In this document: positions 61,112 to 64,000 of the stretch, one piece after another | Layout of the letters: each line of letters opens with the position of its first letter | Position numbering within the stretch: position 1 is the first letter of the stretch | From: Dendrolimus kikuchii | Lineage: Eukaryota; Arthropoda; Insecta; Lepidoptera; Lasiocampidae | NCBI GenBank assembly: GCA_019925095.2 | Contig: CM034414.1 | Location: forward strand, 722,001-786,000 | Length of the DNA stretch: 64,000 nucleotides | Direction of reading: 5' to 3' | Translations under genes and position numbers: made by a program | The notes under the pieces: model-generated | Seen by the model: only the letters and a program-made list of their open reading frames with translations | What the model was told of the DNA's origin: nothing | Databases searched by the model: none

Positions 61112-62300
61112 TAATTCGCATGAAATATCAACAGAGGAAAGAAGGTTTTATGACGTCTTAGGGCGGCGTGAACAAAGAGATAAGCGACAATAATAGATCA
61201 GTCAAATTCAACCAGTTTGCATCACCAGGTATATATCTATCGAGGCTTGGAGCCTGAACAACTAATTTTCGAAAAGGCTGATTGCTTAACATAGCGTATA
61301 AATGTAATAATCACAACGGGCAAATCGGTTGAATTACCAGCGTTCTGACGCACTTACGCTGTATGCGGCGTCCTAACATCAGGCGTCTGAGACATATACC
61401 ACTATAGTGCATTTTCATGTATCGGTCGTTTACAGCGTCACGCCGTACGCAGCCGACGGCGTTTGTATCTTACAGATCACCGTCTACTTAGTGAGTTGCA
61501 CGAAGTTTATGTCAAATGCAGGGCAATTGAATGGATCGTAAGATAAAGCCCTTCTTTCACAATACCTACATCCTGGGCGTCTCCAAGTCCAGAGTGAATA
61601 TCTCCTAGGTAACCGTGCTCAACCTTACGATTGTAAAGTTACTCAAGCATTTGCGTAACTAAACATAGTTGAGTAGCTTTAGAAATAATATATTAAGCGC
61701 CTGTAGAAATTGTATTACTGGCACGCGTATACGCGTATTGCCTTTCGAACAACAAGAGTTACTCTCGATTTCCTTGGGATCTACTCATCAGACCCCGACT
61801 TGGTGACACTGGAACCATCTCGGGAGTATGCTCTTTGGAATAAAAAAAGTGAAAGTCGGTCCACAATTGACGAAGTAGAGCCGAATTAAGAAACACCTGC
61901 TGAATTAAGAAGTCGGTTAAAAACAGAACTCCAGAATTAATCCACAAACGATGCGAAACCTTAACTAAAAAAAAGGTATGATGCTAATAAATCGCCCACG
62001 CTTTCATTTTACGCCACACTTGAACCGTGCTGTTATCGAAGGTCGTCGTACAACTTGCTTGTCCGTCTGTACTACTTCAATGTTGATAATATTAAACTTT
62101 ACCTTGCTTCAGAATAAGTTTTGGGTCTAGGTTAGTGTTTACTTAGATAGGTTATCTGTAGCACTTTGGATATTTGCTTTTAAGGTTCCGCAGTCATTTT
62201 GGCAAAGTCGTCACGCATGTCAGCCATGTTTCTTAGAAACTAGTAGGGTTTATGTATGTACATGAAATGTGACAGAAAGGTGTACCCACGATAACATGCA
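61112..62300. other. Mostly single-copy; no gene seen
   Basis: Mixed composition with a CpG-bearing part at 61330-61480 (CGTCACGCCGTACGCAGCCG). 61780-61880 shares TACTCATCAGACCCCG / GAACCATCTCGGGAGTATG-like words with 41520-41600 in reverse, a minor repeat. No coding feature is supportable. Confidence 0.3.
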
Positions 62301-62309
62301 TACTTACTA

Positions 62310-62460
62310 ACTCCCAAATATAATAATATAAAGAGCAAACGTTTGTGAATTTGTAAGTAGTAATCTCTTTTTACTGAACCGATTTTGAAAATTATTTCAC
62401 CAGCAGAAAGCTTTTTTTTCTAAGGCGGGGGAAATTCTATTTACGCACAATACTGGGTCC
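62310..62460 (+). mobile_element. Helitron-like leader fragments
   Basis: ATAATATAAAGAGCAAACGT, TACTGAACCGATTTTGAAAA. A second fragment lies at 62860-62960 (GAACTACTGATCCGATTTTG). Confidence 0.4.
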
Positions 62461-62479
62461 TTTGCAAGGGATTAGACCA

Positions 62480-62725
62480 TAGTTGATCATGGAGGTTTAC
62501 CCTTTAATAAGGGGCAATCCAAACAGTAATCAACCAGCTTGTGTGGAGACTCAGAGAAGTTGCACGGGCAACAACCACTACCCACTAGAACCACCCTCCT
62601 CCCATGTGCCCCGCGCTTTTTATGTAGAAAAGGCTGAGACTTAGAACGTAGTTACGCCCAGTCCGATCCAGCGCAAAAAGTGCCTGAATGAGCCCCGGGA
62701 ATCAGAACACATCCACTTCGTCAGC
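62480..62725 (-). repeat. Inverted partner of 2085-2300
   Basis: See the 2085 entry. This copy also carries GGGGCAATCCAAACAGTAAT and GTGTGGAGACTCAGAGAAGT upstream. Confidence 0.6.
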
Positions 62726-62959
62726 GGGGTGATGGAGCCTTTGCTCCCTTGGTAGCTAAAGGCACCCCGAAGCGGTATTATTCAGGGTTCACCAGCAGAA
62801 AGCTACATTATTCCTGAGTGACATAGGCTATATCTGATAGTGCTTAATTTTTTAATGGTGCCCAGCGAAGTGGGCACAAGTGTTAGTAGGAAGCTATCTC
62901 TTGAACTACTGATCCGATTTTGAATATTCTTTTACCAATAGAAAGCTATATTAGGCTTT

Positions 62960-63606
62960 ATTTTATTGTAATTAATAAAGTATTTTAATTTTTTAATGTA
63001 AAATATCAATTCCGATAAATACGGGCTGATGCCGTTGATTTATCGGAGTGCGCTGACTAAGCAATAAATAAGTCCCAGGGTCATATATTCTGTCTGGTGA
63101 AAATTGACTTGAGAAAGGAGTATTTTTCCTATAGGCAATTATTCATTAGGGCTATGTTTCACAAGAGATTCACAACGACCACGTTCTCGTCTGTGATTTT
63201 TCCCGTTCCACTTGTTTGCGCGCGTTACTCATAAACTCTAGTGGAACGGATTATGGAGCGTTGATGTCATTAATGACGAAATACACAAATGTCATTCGAT
63301 GATTTGAAAACCGCGCCTTTTTCAATGTCAATCGATAGAGAGAATTAATGCTCTGCGGTCAACGCCCACTTCCACCCAGCTCTTGACATGGGTCGTTGTG
63401 GGCGCTGTGTGATCGAAAATAATGATGTCATTAGTGACGTTTTCGCCACGACCATAACGATCGTGGTCGCCATGTGAAAAGGCAGACGGGCATTGTGAGA
63501 TGCTAGAGGAACGCGCCCTGAGCTTATCTCGAGTAGTGCCCAGCGATGTGGCCACGGATCAATTAGTGAAGTAATAAAATGAAAATATATGTACATAATT
63601 GCTTAA
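62960..63606. other. Mostly single-copy; no gene seen
   Basis: GATGTCATTARTGACG occurs at 63262 and 63424. CGACCATAACGATCGTGGTCG-type inverted repeat lies at about 63450-63470. Minus ORFs of 75 and 83 codons overlap at 63328-63596 but have no family motif. Confidence 0.3.
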
Positions 63607-63845
63607 AATACATACATACATATATAACTTCACGCCAGTTCCCTTGCGGGGTAGGCACGAACAACAGAGCGCCATTTAGGCTTATTCTTACACACACCTT
63701 ACTTGCTTCTTTGACATTCATAACTCTTGTCATGCACGCTTGTCTGTTCTCGAGGCTCCTGACATCACCTTCTGCTAGTACACGATCAATTTGATCATGG
63801 AAGGTGTGTCGTGGCCTTCCACGACTTTTGCATCCATCCATCCAA
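63607..63845 (-). mobile_element. LINE-B 3' end
   Basis: (ACAT)n, then the reverse of VDGCKSRGRPRHTFHDQIDR to the stop, with a two-base insertion (CACACACC) that shifts the frame. Confidence 0.85.
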
Positions 63846-64000
63846 AATCGCGAATAATGTATAGATTAGCGGTGGCCACCATATATGTAACTGACGGTTG
63901 TCATTTTTTGTGGAGTACCTTTAGCCTCTAAATCTTCAAAAATCATAACAATGTTCTTTAATTACAAACTCACAATAAGTGGGCAAGATATTAATTAGGA

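Noticed and set aside
63328..63596. Two overlapping minus frames (75 and 83 codons)
   Set aside because: Overlapping frames cannot both be real, and neither shows a domain; probably chance in a mixed-composition segment.

Overview
This window reads as a repeat-choked, AT-rich, largely intronic or intergenic stretch of an insect nuclear genome, most likely a butterfly or moth. The reasons are the RTE-type LINE C-terminus at 19300-19800 (it resembles a family I remember from Heliconius), short Helitrons with A|TC...CTAG|T ends, tRNA-derived SINEs, and a very abundant poly-A retroposon with the GGCCCACYTGATGG-type 3' end familiar from Lepidoptera. No complete cellular gene is visible. There is no bacterial-style operon, rRNA gene, intact tRNA gene or CRISPR array. 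All family assignments are by eye and memory.

Family names used below. SINE-P: poly-A retroposon of about 310 bp; its plus sense starts near ATCCGTGCAGGAACGGAG and ends CTCCTGCAATAAAAA; more than 35 copies. LINE-B: RTE-like non-LTR element, always 5'-truncated, ending in codons for VRAYPARELA, a stop and a (TATG)n tail; about 21 copies, many with 10-13 bp target-site duplications (TSDs). LINE-C: C-terminal fragments with RPDGMT / VWDATC / GQRISIAIQRGN motifs, probably an R2-like LINE with a restriction-like endonuclease. LINE-A: 3' UTR with a TTTGAA-type tail. LINE-D: RTE-like with an (AGTT)n tail. LINE-E: RTE. LINE-J, J2 and K: jockey/CR1-like C-termini. SINE-S and SINE-T: tRNA-derived SINEs. 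Element R: A-tailed retroposon with a TACGGA...TCCGTA hairpin. Repeats E and F: unclassified dispersed repeats. Solo LTRs: 425-484 bp, TGTTAC...GTAACA.

Layout. 0-9 kb: a possible minus-strand coding exon (505-626), a pogo/Tigger-like MITE (905-1373) and mixed SINE/LINE debris. 9-19 kb: two LTRs and the LINE-D/SINE-S complex. 19-28 kb: a sparser zone with decayed sequence, two RTE ends, and a CpG-rich block at 25.06-25.45 kb that could hold a minus-strand promoter and first exon; the two gene hints are on the same strand, so much of the window may be a giant intron. 28-38 kb: deeply nested insertions (LINE-J at 30.5-32.6 kb; a solo LTR at 35.1-36.9 kb hosting a LINE-A that hosts a LINE-B). 38-56 kb: inverted SINE-P pairs, paired Helitrons, a full SINE-T with 12-bp TSD, and a SINE-S copy with a perfect 32-bp snap-back palindrome. 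56-64 kb: a further LTR, LINE-K, a processed tRNA-Tyr remnant, a second pogo-like MITE, LINE-C and LINE-B ends.

The sequence is best understood as an ecology of retroelements. Two SINE families appear to share 3' ends with LINEs in the same window (SINE-P with LINE-K, SINE-T with LINE-E), which suggests borrowed reverse transcriptase. I did not find a convincing new multi-gene system.
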